Shown: in pieces, positions 1 to 8,391 of the stretch
How the letters are laid out: each line of letters begins with the position of its first letter
Position numbering within the stretch: the stretch's first letter is position 1
Assembly: GCF_017916255.1 (NCBI RefSeq)
Contig: NZ_CP072827.1
Span: 2,790,001-2,854,000, forward strand
Length of the DNA: 64,000 nt
Origin: Streptomyces mobaraensis NBRC 13819 = DSM 40847
GTDB taxonomy: Bacteria; Actinomycetota; Actinomycetes; Streptomycetales; Streptomycetaceae
Direction of reading: 5' to 3'
Notes under the pieces: generated by a model
What the model was told of the DNA's origin: nothing
Seen by the model: only the letters and a program-made list of their open reading frames with translations
Databases searched by the model: none
Position numbers and translations under genes: made by a program

Positions 1-246
1 CTCCTGCTCGAATCCGCCGCCGAGCAGCGAGACCGCCGCCAGCAGGGCCTGGCCGACCCAGACGAAGGTGAGGGCCTGCCCCCGGTCGTAGCCGCCCAGG
101 TGCGGGCGCTCGTCCCAGAGGGCGATGAAGGTGTAGGCGAGGATGAATCCGAAGACCGTATTGGTGAACACCCCGGCCGCGGTGGCCATCCGGTACGTGG
201 CGTGGCGCCGGAAGCCGCTCACCGCGACGGCGGCGTACAGCCGCAT
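1..246 (-). CDS. ABC-2 type transporter permease, N-terminal part (runs off the window)
   Basis: This is the first 82 codons of a minus-strand gene whose 3' end lies before base 1. The ATG is at 246-244. The visible protein begins MRLYAAVAVSGFRRHATYR and continues into a hydrophobic segment (AAGVFTNTVFGFILAYTFIA). A loop and a second hydrophobic stretch (ALTFVWVGQALLAAVSLLGG) follow. Its appearance fits the ABC-2 family permeases of actinobacteria, which form the membrane part of an exporter together with an ATPase gene. That partner would lie outside the window. The substrate cannot be inferred. The gene is divergent from the penicillin-binding protein. Confidence 0.7.
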   Translation of the reverse strand, partial: MRLYAAVAVSGFRRHATYRMATAAGVFTNTVFGFILAYTFIALWDERPHLGGYDRGQALTFVWVGQALLAAVSLLGGGFEQE

Positions 247-445
247 CCCACGCCCCCTCGTCTCGTTGAACCTTGTCAGTCCGCCGACCGGCCGGGCCGA
301 ATCCCGAAGCGCAGGAGCGTAGCCGTATCCCTCAGTCCCGTGCCATGGATTATTCACCCCTCGGAGTGGTCGCCCGCCGCCGAACGGACCTGACCGCGCC
401 GTACGGGGGCGCTGGATCCCTCCGGCCGGGACCGGTGGTGCGACA

Positions 446-474
446 GTGCTTCCGGGAAGCACGGCAGCGCTGCC
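446..474. promoter_or_regulatory. Two adjacent palindromes in the divergent intergenic region
   Basis: The 306-bp gap 247-552 separates the ABC permease from the PBP gene. It holds a perfect 8-bp palindrome with a 1-nt centre (GTGCTTCC / GGAAGCAC, 446-462), abutted by GGCAGCGCTGCC (463-474). Such paired dyads between divergent genes are typical of operators. No regulator can be named, and no convincing -10/-35 pair was seen. Confidence 0.3.
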
Positions 475-552
475 GGGTCGTGCGGCACCGCCTGACCGAC
501 ACCGTCCGCCGTGGCCGCAACCCCGGCGGCGGGCCGAGGAGTTCCGGGAAAG

Positions 553-2829
553 ATGAGCGACGAGCAGTCACAGCACCGCACCCGTGCCAGGGGTGACGAC
601 CCGCCGGGCTGGGCGCCGAGAGGCGACGCCGCCCGGCCCCGCAAGCGCACCGGCTGGCGACGGCTGCTGCCCACGTGGCGCATGGTGCTCGGCGGGTTCC
701 TGCTGGTCGTCCTCCTCCTCGCGGGCGGCCTGATCGCCGGGTACACGCTGGTCGACATCCCGGCCGCCAACAAGGCGGCGACCGCCGAGAGCAACGTCTT
801 CCTGTACGCGGACGGCACCCAGCTCGCCCGCGACGGGGAGGTCAACCGGGAGAGCGTGCCCCTCAGCCGCATCCCCAAGGCCGTCCAGCACGCGGTGCTC
901 GCCGCCGAGGACCGCGACTTCTACGGCGAGTCCGCGGTCAACCCCGAGGCGATGGTCCGCGCGGCGTGGAACACCGTCACCGGCAAGGGCAAGCAGTCGG
1001 GCTCCACGATCACCCAGCAGTACGTGAAGAACTACTACCTGGGCCAGGAACAGACCATCAGCCGCAAGGTGAAGGAGTTCTTCATCGCCATCAAGCTGGA
1101 CCGCGAGTCCGGCAAGGACGACATCCTGGAGGGCTACCTCAACACCAGCTACTTCGGGCGCAACGCCTACGGCATCCAGGCCGCCGCCCAGGCGTACTAC
1201 GGCAAGGACTCCGACAAGCTGGACGTCGCGCAGGGCGCCTACCTCGCCACCCTGCTCAACGCGCCGAGCGCGTACGACGTCGGCGCCCACCCGGAGAACA
1301 AGCCCCGGGCCGTGGCCCGCTGGAACTACGTCCTCGACGGCATGGTCAAGAAGAAGTGGCTGACCCGCGAGCAGCGGGCCGCCGTGCGGTTCCCGGCACC
1401 GGGCAAGAGCAAGCCGCGGCTCGGCATGTCCGGCCAGCGCGGCTACCTGGTGGAGGCGGTCAAGGACTACCTCACCGGCAACAAGATCGTCGACGAGCAG
1501 ACGCTGGCCGCCGGCGGCTACCGCATCACCACCACCATCGACCGCAAGAAGCAGAAGGCGTTCGCCGACGCGGTGCAGTCCCAGCTGATGGACGAGCTCA
1601 GCGACTCCCGCAAGACCGACTCCTACGTCCGCGCCGGGGGCGCCTCCATCGAACCGCGCACGGGCCGGATCGTCGCCCTCTACGGCGGCATCGACTACAC
1701 CCGGCAGTACGTCAACAACGCCACCCGCCGCGACTACCAGGTCGGCTCCACCTTCAAGCCGTTCGTCTTCACCTCGGCCGTGCAGAACGACTCCACCACC
1801 CAGCAGGGCCGGCCCATCACCCCGTTCACGGTGTACGACGGCACGAACAAGCGGCCGGTGCAGGGCCCGGACGGGCCCGTCGGCTACGCCCCCGCGAACG
1901 AGGACGACCGCAGCTACGGGCCGATCACCGTCACCAAGGCCACCGACCTGTCGGTGAACGCCGTCTACGCGCAGATGGCCGAGGACGTCGGCCCGTCGCG
2001 GGTGAAGGCGACCGCCGTCTCCCTCGGCATCCCCGAGAAGACACCCGACCTGACCGCGTCCCCCTCGATCGCCCTCGGGCCGGCCACCGCCAGCGTCCTG
2101 GACATGACGCAGGCGTACGCCACCCTCGCCAACCACGGGCGGCACGGCCCGTACACGCTGGTGGAGAAGGCCACCAAGGGCGGCGAGAACCTTCAACTGC
2201 CCGACCGGCAGGAGCGGAAGCAGGCCGTCCCCCGAGAGGCCGCCGACACCACCACCGCCGTGCTGCGGAGCGTGGTCGAGAGCCCCGGCGGGACCGGCGC
2301 CGCCGCGCGCGCCGCCGGGCGGCCGGCGGCCGGCAAGACCGGCACCGCGGAGGAGGACAAGGCCGCCTGGTTCGCGGGCTACACCCCCGACCTGGCCACC
2401 GTCGTCGCCGTCATGGGCCAGGACTCCGAGAGCGGCGAGCAGAAGCCGCTGTACGGCGCCACCGGGCTGCCGCGCATCAACGGCGGCGGCTACCCGGCAC
2501 AGATCTGGGCCACGTACACCGCCGACGCGCTGGAGGGCACGCCCGCGCACGACTTCGACCTGGAGGTCCAGCAGGGCGCCGAGAGCCCGCCCCCGGAGCC
2601 GCCCACCACCTCCGCGCCCCCGCCGTCCTCCAGTCCGCCGCCGGCCACCTCCGCACCCCCGCGCAGGCCCACGGCGACCGCGCCCCCGTCGCGGCCGGTG
2701 CGCCCCTCGTTCCCGACGGAGCCGCCGGAGCCGACCGGGCCGCCCTCGCTGCCGATCATCACGCTCGGTCCCAACCCGGGGCGCGAGGCGCGGACGAGCG
2801 AGCACGATCTGCTGGGCTACGACTACTGA
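553..2829 (+). CDS. Class A penicillin-binding protein (bifunctional transglycosylase/transpeptidase)
   Basis: A 758-residue membrane enzyme that polymerises and cross-links peptidoglycan. After a basic cytoplasmic tail there is one membrane anchor (about residues 43-65). A GT51 glycosyltransferase domain follows, with the EDRDFY motif (E119) and a [11 protein letters not shown] block. The transpeptidase carries all three serine-acyltransferase motifs: STFK (S399), SVN (467-469) and KTGT (595-598). The C-terminal 90 or so residues are Pro/Ser/Thr-rich, ending in DLLGYDY, as in many actinobacterial PBPs. I chose the ATG at 553 because a GAGGAG-like ribosome site lies 11-12 nt upstream; an in-frame GTG at 511 would add 14 residues. 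It is followed by a strong terminator. Confidence 0.95.
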   Translation: MSDEQSQHRTRARGDDPPGWAPRGDAARPRKRTGWRRLLPTWRMVLGGFLLVVLLLAGGLIAGYTLVDIPAANKAATAESNVFLYADGTQLARDGEVNRESVPLSRIPKAVQHAVLAAEDRDFYGESAVNPEAMVRAAWNTVTGKGKQSGSTITQQYVKNYYLGQEQTISRKVKEFFIAIKLDRESGKDDILEGYLNTSYFGRNAYGIQAAAQAYYGKDSDKLDVAQGAYLATLLNAPSAYDVGAHPENKPRAVARWNYVLDGMVKKKWLTREQRAAVRFPAPGKSKPRLGMSGQRGYLVEAVKDYLTGNKIVDEQTLAAGGYRITTTIDRKKQKAFADAVQSQLMDELSDSRKTDSYVRAGGASIEPRTGRIVALYGGIDYTRQYVNNATRRDYQVGSTFKPFVFTSAVQNDSTTQQGRPITPFTVYDGTNKRPVQGPDGPVGYAPANEDDRSYGPITVTKATDLSVNAVYAQMAEDVGPSRVKATAVSLGIPEKTPDLTASPSIALGPATASVLDMTQAYATLANHGRHGPYTLVEKATKGGENLQLPDRQERKQAVPREAADTTTAVLRSVVESPGGTGAAARAAGRPAAGKTGTAEEDKAAWFAGYTPDLATVVAVMGQDSESGEQKPLYGATGLPRINGGGYPAQIWATYTADALEGTPAHDFDLEVQQGAESPPPEPPTTSAPPPSSSPPPATSAPPRRPTATAPPSRPVRPSFPTEPPEPTGPPSLPIITLGPNPGREARTSEHDLLGYDY

Positions 2830-2843
2830 GCCGTCACGGTGTC

Positions 2844-2880
2844 GCGATGCCCCGGGCCCGGAAAGGGGCCGGGGCATCGC
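2844..2880 (+). terminator. Rho-independent-type terminator after the PBP gene
   Basis: A nearly perfect hairpin starts 15 bp after the PBP stop codon. GCGATGCCCC on the left pairs with GGGGCATCGC on the right, extended inside by GGCCC/GGGCC. There is no T-tract, as is usual for Streptomyces. It also lies 15 bp from the 3' end of the convergent sugE gene and may serve both. Confidence 0.75.
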
Positions 2881-2894
2881 GCGCTCGCAGGGGG

Positions 2895-3215
2895 TCAGTG
2901 CCCCGACGTCGCCTTGAGACCGACCACGGCCACCAGCAGCAGGACGACGAAGAAGATCCGGGCCGCGCCGGCCGGCTCGCCCAGCACCGTCATGCCGAGC
3001 ACGGCGGCGCCCGCCGCGCCGATGCCGACCCACACGCCGTAGGCCGTGCCGATGGGCAGCGTCCGGGCGGCCCGCGACAGCAGCAGCATGCTGGCCGCGA
3101 TCCCCGCGACGGTGAGGACGCTCGGCCAGAGCCGGGTGAAGCCGTCGGTGTACTTCATGCCGACGGACCAGCCGACCTCCAGCAGGCCGGCGACGACGAG
3201 CAGGATCCATGCCAT
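2895..3215 (-). CDS. sugE: SMR-family exporter of the SugE/Gdx type (probable guanidinium exporter)
   Basis: A 106-residue, four-helix small multidrug resistance protein. It starts [20 protein letters not shown], with the conserved membrane-embedded Glu (E13) of the SMR family in the first helix. The sequence resembles the SugE/Gdx branch rather than EmrE, because it has the G-W-S-V-G-M-K-Y-T pattern after the Glu. Members of this branch export guanidinium in exchange for protons. The reading is strongly supported by the guanidine-III riboswitch in its leader. The ribosome site GGAGG lies just upstream of the ATG and is the likely target of the switch. It is convergent with the PBP gene. Confidence 0.92.
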   Translation of the reverse strand: MAWILLVVAGLLEVGWSVGMKYTDGFTRLWPSVLTVAGIAASMLLLSRAARTLPIGTAYGVWVGIGAAGAAVLGMTVLGEPAGAARIFFVVLLLVAVVGLKATSGH

Positions 3216-3249
3216 GACGGCACCTCCGTGGAATCGCTTCTCCAGGGGT

Positions 3250-3291
3250 GCGTCGTCTTGTCCTGACCCGGTACGGCGCGTCTCGTCGGGG
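3250..3291 (-). promoter_or_regulatory. Guanidine-III riboswitch (ykkC-III/PRF class) in the sugE leader
   Basis: Read on the minus strand, the leader contains CGACGAGACGCGCCGUACC followed by GGGUCAGGACAAGACGACGC. This is almost the same, base for base, as the published guanidine-III riboswitch core as I remember it from the Thermobifida structure (GACGAG...GCGCCGUACC...GGUCAGGACAAGACG). The class forms a compact pseudoknot that binds guanidinium. It ends about 35 nt before the sugE start codon, so control of ribosome access is the likely mechanism. The match to the downstream exporter makes the call secure. Confidence 0.9.
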
Positions 3292-3359
3292 TCCTTCCGA
3301 CGGTAGCAAACGGCCGGCCCGGGCAAAGTCCGGCCGCCGGTACGGGTACGACGGCGCCG

Positions 3360-3701
3360 CTACAGGTACAGGCCGGTGGAGTCGTCCGACCCCTCCAGCC
3401 GCTCCGCCGCCACCGCGTGCAGGTCGCGCTCGCGCATCAGCACATAGGCCACGCCGCGGACCTCGACCTCGGCGCGGTCCTCGGGGTCGTAGAGCACCCG
3501 GTCGCCGGGCTCCACCGTGCGCACGCTCTGGCCCACGGCCACGACCTCGGCCCAGGCCAGCCGGCGGCCCACCGCCGCGGTCGCGGGGATGACGATGCCG
3601 CCGCTGGAGCGGCGCTCGCCCTCGGGGATGTCGGTCCGGACCAGCACGCGGTCGTGGAGCATCCGGATGGGCAGCTTGTCGTGGGTCGTGTTCGTACGCA
3701 C
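3360..3701 (-). CDS. GroES-like (Cpn10 family) co-chaperonin paralogue
   Basis: A 113-residue protein with the Cpn10 fold signature. [20 protein letters not shown] near residue 16 matches the GroES N-terminal strand and mobile loop region, and [19 protein letters not shown] and YVLMRERDL match the C-terminal strands. True GroES genes sit beside groEL, but no groEL is present here. This is therefore a solitary paralogue, a known Streptomyces type. The start is GTG at 3701-3699. Its function is unproven: it could be an auxiliary lid for one of the GroELs encoded elsewhere. Confidence 0.8.
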   Translation of the reverse strand: MRTNTTHDKLPIRMLHDRVLVRTDIPEGERRSSGGIVIPATAAVGRRLAWAEVVAVGQSVRTVEPGDRVLYDPEDRAEVEVRGVAYVLMRERDLHAVAAERLEGSDDSTGLYL

Positions 3702-3913
3702 GCCATGACCGTACCCGGCCCGGCGGCCCCGTGAGACCAGAGCGGGACCACAACGGGAGGGGCCGGGAGGCCCGTTCCGGGCCGGGCGGCCGGTCCGCCA
3801 CGCGGCGCGTCCCGCCCGTCACACGCCGCGACCGCCGGACGCCGTACGGGACCGCGCGCGGACGGCGGCCGTACGGACCCGGCGGTCGCTCCGCCCGTGA
3901 CGGGCGGGGAACG

Positions 3914-4240
3914 CTACTTCTTGTCCTTGCCGCGGCGCGAGGAGGCCGTCAGCAGCCCGAGCACGCCGACGGCCAGCATCGCCGCCGGAACGATCCGCTC
4001 CAGGCGCGGCACGCCCTCGTCCGTCACGAACTGCGCCCGTACGTCCGAGACCACCCGGTTCGCGATCGCACAGGCCCGCCCGAGGGTGTGGTCCACCTTC
4101 GAGGCCGCCTTCGCCTTCGCGTCGCCGATGATCGTGCTGGGGTGCATCCGCACACCGATCTCGTCGAGCGTCACGGCGAGCTCACTGCGCCTGCGGGCGA
4201 TGTCCGCCTCGATCTGCGCAGGGGTCCTGGCTTCCGGCAC
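3914..4240 (-). CDS. DUF3618 family membrane-anchored protein
   Basis: A 108-residue protein. The N-terminal half ([20 protein letters not shown] followed by [12 protein letters not shown]) is the DUF3618 signature: a charged amphipathic helix. A single hydrophobic helix near the C terminus ([12 protein letters not shown], about 88-99) is followed by the basic tail SSRRGKDKK. This predicts a small inner-membrane protein with its bulk in the cytoplasm. Its role is unknown. The gene is divergent from bcp. A direct repeat GAGTGATGAC lies between them near 4267-4286. Confidence 0.85.
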   Translation of the reverse strand: MPEARTPAQIEADIARRRSELAVTLDEIGVRMHPSTIIGDAKAKAASKVDHTLGRACAIANRVVSDVRAQFVTDEGVPRLERIVPAAMLAVGVLGLLTASSRRGKDKK

Positions 4241-4411
4241 CGCGCTGCCTCCGTAGTCTCATAAGAGTGATGACGAGTGATGACAACAGTCTGTCAGTTC
4301 GCTCGGCGCCCCGCCCCATGGCACCCCCGGTGGGCCCGCCCTGAGGCCGTCCGGGGTCGTTAGGCTCGGTCCCCGGCAGACCCGCCCACCGCCCCGAAGC
4401 ACAGGAGAACC

Positions 4412-4879
4412 ATGAGCGAGCGACTCCAGCCCGGCGACACCGCCCCCGCCTTCACCCTGCCCGACGCCGACGGCCGGCCCGTCTCCCTCGCCGACCACAA
4501 GGGCCGGAAGGTGATCGTCTACTTCTACCCCGCCGCCCTCACCCCCGGCTGCACCAAGCAGGCGTGCGACTTCACGGACAACCTGGAGTTCCTTGCGGGC
4601 CACGGCTACGACGTCATCGGCGTCTCGCCCGACAAGCCGGAGAAGCTCGCGAAGTTCCGCGAGAAGGAGGAACTGCGGGTCACCCTCGTCGGGGACCCCG
4701 AGAAGAAGGTCCTGGAGGCGTACGGGGCCTTCGGCGAGAAGAAGCTCTACGGCAAGACCGTGACCGGCGTGATCCGCTCCACCGTGATCGTCGACGAGGA
4801 GGGGAAGGTCGAGCGCGCGCTGTACAACGTCAAGGCCACCGGCCACGTCGCGAAGATCATCAAGGATCTGGGGCTCTGA
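4412..4879 (+). CDS. bcp: Thioredoxin-dependent thiol peroxidase (Bcp/PrxQ peroxiredoxin)
   Basis: A 155-residue peroxiredoxin that reduces hydrogen peroxide and alkyl hydroperoxides using thioredoxin. The peroxidatic cysteine is C47 in TPGCTKQACDF. C52, five residues on, is the resolving cysteine of the atypical two-Cys PrxQ/Bcp type. The rest is collinear with the family (VIGVSPDKPEKLAKF and STVIVDEEGKV). A clear ribosome site (AGGAG) lies 7 nt before the ATG. The protein is cytoplasmic and the gene appears monocistronic. Confidence 0.95.
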   Translation: MSERLQPGDTAPAFTLPDADGRPVSLADHKGRKVIVYFYPAALTPGCTKQACDFTDNLEFLAGHGYDVIGVSPDKPEKLAKFREKEELRVTLVGDPEKKVLEAYGAFGEKKLYGKTVTGVIRSTVIVDEEGKVERALYNVKATGHVAKIIKDLGL

Positions 4880-4901
4880 CGACCCCCGGGACCCGGGCCG
4901 C

Positions 4902-6176
4902 TCACCGGCCGTACGCCCGCTCCCCGCGCAGCACGGGACGGTCCTCCGGCTCGTCCTCGGCCTCCGGCAGGTCGAGGACGGCCTGGGCGCCGCCGCCCTC
5001 CGCCGAGCCGAACTCCAGCCGGGCGCCGAGCACCGCCGCCTGGCCCACGGCGATCGTCAGCCCCAGCCCGTGCCCGGTCCCCCGCTCCGGGGCGGCCGTG
5101 CGGAACCGCCGCGGCCCCTGGCTGACCAGCTCCGGCGGATAGCCGCCGCCGTGGTCCCGGACGACGATCCGGGTGCCCTCCACCCGGACCTCGATCGGCG
5201 GCTTCCCGTGCTTCGCCGCGTTGGCCAGGATGTTCACCAGGATCCGCTCCACCCGGCGGGCGTCCGTCGCCACGATGCGGCCCTCGCCGACCACCTCGAC
5301 CGCCACGTCATCCACCCCGCGCTGGCCCCGCGCCCGCTTCACCACGCCCCGGACCAGCGACGGCAGCTCCACCGCGTCCAGTTGGGCGCTCTCCACCCCC
5401 GCGTCCAGCCGGGAGACCTCCAGCAGGTCCTCCACCAGCGCCCGCAGCGTCTGCGCCCGCTCCTGCACCATCTCCACGGCGCGCGGGTGCGGCAGCAGCT
5501 CGGCCGAGGCCACCAGGCCCGCCACCGGCGTCCGCAGCTCGTGCGCCACGTCGGCCGTGAACTCCCGCTCGGCCTCCACCCGGGCCGCCAGCGCCGTCGC
5601 CATCGCCCGCACCGAGCGCTCCAGCTCCGCCACCTCGTCCCGGCCCGCCGGCCCGGTCCCGCCCGCCGCGGGCGCCTCGCCCGCCGCGATCCGGCGCGCC
5701 TCGGCCGCGCTCAGCCGCAGCCGCCGGGACAGGCCCTGCGCCACGAACCAGCCCACCACCGCCATCAGCACCACGGTCACCGCGCCCGACAGCAACAGCG
5801 CCCAGTCCAGGGCGCGCTGGAAGGCGTCCCGCTTGGGATAGGACGCCGAGACCGACAGCACCTTGCCGGAGCCCACGCCCGTCGCCGCCCAGACGCGGGG
5901 GTCCTCGCCGCCGCTGATGTACGTCCCCGAGCGGCCCTTGGCCACCGCCTTGGCCAGCGGCGCCGGCAGCGCCGCGTCGTCCAGCTGGGCGTTCAGCGTC
6001 ACCTGGCCCTCCCGCTGGTAGAGCTGGAGGGCGGAGCTCAGCAGCCGGTCCTGCTGCGCCCGCGCCTGGCGGTCCCGCTCCAGCCCGGAGACGTGGTGCA
6101 CGGCCACGCCGAGCAGGACGACCGCCAGCGCGGCGACGGAGGAGATCGCCAGTGCGATCCGGCCACGGATGCCCAT
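4902..6176 (-). CDS. Two-component sensor histidine kinase
   Basis: A 424-residue membrane sensor. TM1 is about residues 7-28 and TM2 about 123-147, with a roughly 95-residue extracytoplasmic sensor between them. A HAMP segment and the dimerisation/phosphoacceptor helix follow, with H212 in ADVAHELRTPVAG. The ATPase domain has the N box (NILANAAKHGKP), G1 (DHGGGYPPE) and G2 (GTGHGLGLTIA). No response regulator lies beside it, so the partner is unlinked. The ATG overlaps the stop of the upstream gene by one base (TGATG), which implies translational coupling to the anchored protein encoded before it. Confidence 0.92.
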   Translation of the reverse strand: MGIRGRIALAISSVAALAVVLLGVAVHHVSGLERDRQARAQQDRLLSSALQLYQREGQVTLNAQLDDAALPAPLAKAVAKGRSGTYISGGEDPRVWAATGVGSGKVLSVSASYPKRDAFQRALDWALLLSGAVTVVLMAVVGWFVAQGLSRRLRLSAAEARRIAAGEAPAAGGTGPAGRDEVAELERSVRAMATALAARVEAEREFTADVAHELRTPVAGLVASAELLPHPRAVEMVQERAQTLRALVEDLLEVSRLDAGVESAQLDAVELPSLVRGVVKRARGQRGVDDVAVEVVGEGRIVATDARRVERILVNILANAAKHGKPPIEVRVEGTRIVVRDHGGGYPPELVSQGPRRFRTAAPERGTGHGLGLTIAVGQAAVLGARLEFGSAEGGGAQAVLDLPEAEDEPEDRPVLRGERAYGR

Positions 6177-6718
6177 CACGTGATCGAGTACGTCTCGGTC
6201 GTCTTCCCGGCCGGGGTGAGTCCCGTGTAGACGACCTCCACCGAGGTGAACGCCGGCATCCCGTCGACCTTCCGCGGCCGGGAGAGCGTCAGCCGGGCCG
6301 GGAAGGACGTACGCGCCGAGCCGTTCGCGCCGCTGGACACCAGCACCACGCCGTCGCCCTCGGCCTTGTCGGCGGCGTACGTGTCCCACTCGATGTCGCT
6401 CGCCACCGCGCCGCCGTTGGCGCAGCTCAGGGTGATGATCTTCGGTTCCAGCAGCGGCTCGCCGTACCCGCAGTCGCGGACGCCCGGCAGTTCCCGGGCG
6501 GCGCCCGGCGCGAAGTCGGCGGAGGCCGTCGCCCGGTCGCGCTGTTCCTGCTGTTCCTTCTTGGCCCTCGCCGTCTGCGGCGCGTCGGACACGGCGTTCG
6601 CCCGGTCCACCCCCTGCCCCAGCCACACGCCCCCGAGGGCCAGCACCGCCACCGCGCCGGACATCCCCAGGAGGGTGCGCGCGCGGACCCGCCGACGGGG
6701 CACGGCACGGTCGGTCAT
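6176..6718 (-). CDS. Membrane-anchored extracytoplasmic protein coupled to the histidine kinase
   Basis: A 180-residue protein with a basic N terminus, one hydrophobic segment (about 17-35, an uncleaved signal anchor or signal peptide) and an external domain. The external part starts with a charged helix rich in K, E and Q, then carries two cysteines (VRDCGYGEP and TLSCANGGA) likely to form a disulfide. I do not recognise the family. Its stop codon overlaps the kinase start, so the two are made together. A role as an accessory or ligand-sensing partner of the kinase is inference. The start ATG at 6718 was chosen because the hydrophobic segment follows directly. Confidence 0.7.
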   Translation of the reverse strand: MTDRAVPRRRVRARTLLGMSGAVAVLALGGVWLGQGVDRANAVSDAPQTARAKKEQQEQRDRATASADFAPGAARELPGVRDCGYGEPLLEPKIITLSCANGGAVASDIEWDTYAADKAEGDGVVLVSSGANGSARTSFPARLTLSRPRKVDGMPAFTSVEVVYTGLTPAGKTTETYSIT

Positions 6719-7079
6719 CGGACTCTCTTCCTCGGTCGGGTGGTCGCGGGCGTTTTCGACGGGCACGTCGGGAGCGGTCGGGTGGCGGGCGGCCGGTCCG
6801 CGGCGCGGTGGACCCGTCTCTCCCCCGGTGTGAGGGACGGGTAAATCGAGGGCCGCGTTCCCTTCCGGGGGCGACCGGTTCGCGGGGGAACGTGGGCGTG
6901 TGACGCGTCGCACGCGCGTACGGCACGTCGGGGGTGAATCGTTCCGCGGCGGGCACGGGGACCGAGGGCCGCCGACGCTCCGTCACCGGGCCGCGCACCG
7001 GGCCCCGGACGGTCCCCTGGCGTGGCCGGACTCTCCTCCCCCGCGTGCGGCCCGGCCCAGTACAGTAGGCACGGCACCG

Positions 7080-7152
7080 GCGCCCGTACGCCAAGGGCTG
7101 AGCGGCGATCTTTAGGTGGTCGTGTTTGTCGGTTCGAATCCGACCGGGCGCA
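7080..7152 (+). tRNA. Noncanonical tRNA-like gene, anticodon UAG, class I architecture
   Basis: The 73 bases fold as a complete cloverleaf. The acceptor stem is GCGCCCG/CGGGCGC (7 bp) with discriminator A73. U8 and A9 precede a D arm whose stem has 3 bp plus a C-A mismatch and whose loop is AAGGGCUG. The anticodon stem is CGAUC/GGUCG with loop UUUAGGU, giving anticodon UAG at 7113-7115 with U33 and G37. The variable loop has 5 nt (UGUUU) and the T arm is GUCGG UUCGAAU CCGAC. A15-U48 could form the Levitt pair. CCA is not encoded. UAG should read the leucine codon CUA, but leucine tRNAs have a long variable arm and this one does not. A -10-like TACAGT lies at 7061-7066. A terminator follows. 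Confidence 0.7.
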
Positions 7153-7158
7153 CCCGGG

Positions 7159-7199
7159 CCGATGGCCCGGCTCGCAGTCGACGCGAGCCGGGCCATCGG
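7159..7199 (+). terminator. Terminator after the tRNA-like gene
   Basis: A perfect 16-bp stem, CCGATGGCCCGGCTCG (7159-7174) with CGAGCCGGGCCATCGG (7184-7199), encloses a 9-nt loop and begins 6 bases after the tRNA discriminator base. It also sits 22 bp past the 3' end of the convergent rdgB gene and can act in both directions. Confidence 0.8.
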
Positions 7200-7221
7200 T
7201 GTGCCGGAGCCGGCTCGGGGG

Positions 7222-7824
7222 TCAGCCCAGCAGTTCGCGCACCACCGGCACCAGGGCGCGGAACGCCTGGCCGCGGTGGCTGATGGCGTTCTTCTCCTCG
7301 GCGGTCAGCTCGGCGCAGGTACGGGTCTCGCCGTCGGGCTGGAGGATCGGGTCGTAGCCGAAGCCGCCGCTGCCGGCGGGCTCGGTGCGGAGCGTGCCGC
7401 GCAGCCGTCCCTCGACCACCCGCTCGGTGCCGTCCGGCAGGGCCAGGGCGGCGGCGCAGGCGAAGTGCGCGGCGCGGTGCGGGGCGGCGATGTCGGAGAG
7501 CTGGGCGAGGAGGAGGTCCAGGTTGGCCTTGTCGTCGCCGTGCCGGCCCGCCCAGCGGGCCGAGAAGATGCCGGGGGCGCCGTTCAGGACGTCCACGCAG
7601 AGGCCGGAGTCGTCGGCCACGGCCGGCAGTCCGGTGGCCCGGGCCAGGGCGTGCGCCTTGAGGAGGGCGTTCTCGGCGAAGGTGACGCCGGTCTCCTTGA
7701 CGTCGGGGATCTCGGGGTAGGCGTCGGCGCCCACGAGTTCGACGTCGAGGCCGGCCCCGGTGAGGATCGAGCGCAGCTCGGTGACCTTGTGGGCGTTGCG
7801 GGTGGCGAGGATCAGGCGCTTCAT
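7222..7824 (-). CDS. rdgB: RdgB/HAM1 family non-canonical purine NTP pyrophosphatase
   Basis: A 200-residue cytoplasmic enzyme that hydrolyses ITP, dITP and XTP to monophosphates and so keeps deaminated purines out of DNA and RNA. The N-terminal substrate-binding motif LATRNAHKVTEL, the metal-site block GLPAVADDSGLCVDVLNGAPG, the GFGYDP motif and the C-terminal SHRGQAF are all present, and the length is typical of the family. It lies downstream of rph and of a small lipoprotein gene on the same strand. The rph-rdgB pairing is common in bacteria. Confidence 0.95.
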   Translation of the reverse strand: MKRLILATRNAHKVTELRSILTGAGLDVELVGADAYPEIPDVKETGVTFAENALLKAHALARATGLPAVADDSGLCVDVLNGAPGIFSARWAGRHGDDKANLDLLLAQLSDIAAPHRAAHFACAAALALPDGTERVVEGRLRGTLRTEPAGSGGFGYDPILQPDGETRTCAELTAEEKNAISHRGQAFRALVPVVRELLG

Positions 7825-7890
7825 GGGGCCCGATTATTCACGCAGGACGCGTGGGGTCCCGGTCCGCCCCGGTGCGCACCGGGGACGGCG

Positions 7891-8313
7891 TCAGCCCTTG
7901 GTGCACGCCGTGGTCAGCGCACCGGCCGCCTTGGTCAGGGCGGTGACGTCGGGTCGCTCGCCGTCGCCGACGCTGTCCTGGATGTCGTCCACGGCCGCGG
8001 TGACCTCGCCGATGGCGTCCTTGACCGGGGACTCGCCGTCGCTGTCGGTGTCGGCCCCGGTCCTCCGGGTGACCTCGCCGAGGTCCCGGTTGATCCTGTC
8101 GATGAACTCCTGGCCGCTCTGCGGGTCCTTGGAGTCGTCGGCGATGGTCCGCCGCAGGTTCCCGACGTCGCGCTGGACGTCCTTGGCGAGGGCGCCGCAG
8201 TCCGCCGCCGCCCGCGCCTGCGAGCAGGCGGTCACGGCGGGCAGGGCGAGGGCCGCGGCGGCGAGAGCCGCGACGGCGGTGGTGCGGCGCGGGCGGTGGT
8301 GGCGCGAGGCCAT
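7891..8313 (-). CDS. Small secreted lipoprotein
   Basis: A 140-residue protein. It has a twin-arginine-rich N region (RRTT), a hydrophobic stretch and a lipobox ending LPAVTAC, so C30 is the predicted lipidated residue. The mature part is acidic and mostly helical, with two further cysteines (C39 and one near the C terminus). I do not recognise a named family. It sits between rph and rdgB on the same strand, with short gaps to both, and so is probably cotranscribed. The sequence gives no catalytic motif. Confidence 0.8.
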   Translation of the reverse strand: MASRHHRPRRTTAVAALAAAALALPAVTACSQARAAADCGALAKDVQRDVGNLRRTIADDSKDPQSGQEFIDRINRDLGEVTRRTGADTDSDGESPVKDAIGEVTAAVDDIQDSVGDGERPDVTALTKAAGALTTACTKG

Positions 8314-8391
8314 GCGGCGTTCCCCTCCGGTGGGCGTGCTGCCCGGTGCTCATGGGGGCACGACCCCCTCGCCGCGCCCCCAGCATGGTAG

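Noticed and set aside
568..3822. Very long open frame antisense to the PBP gene and its neighbours
   Set aside because: It exists only because third-position GC leaves few stops. It has Arg/Gly/Pro composition, no domain, and crosses several real genes.
7080..7152. Degenerate tRNA-Leu pseudogene
   Set aside because: All stems, the T loop and tertiary pair A15-U48 are intact and no remnant of a long variable arm is seen. Decay from tRNA-Leu would not give this shape.
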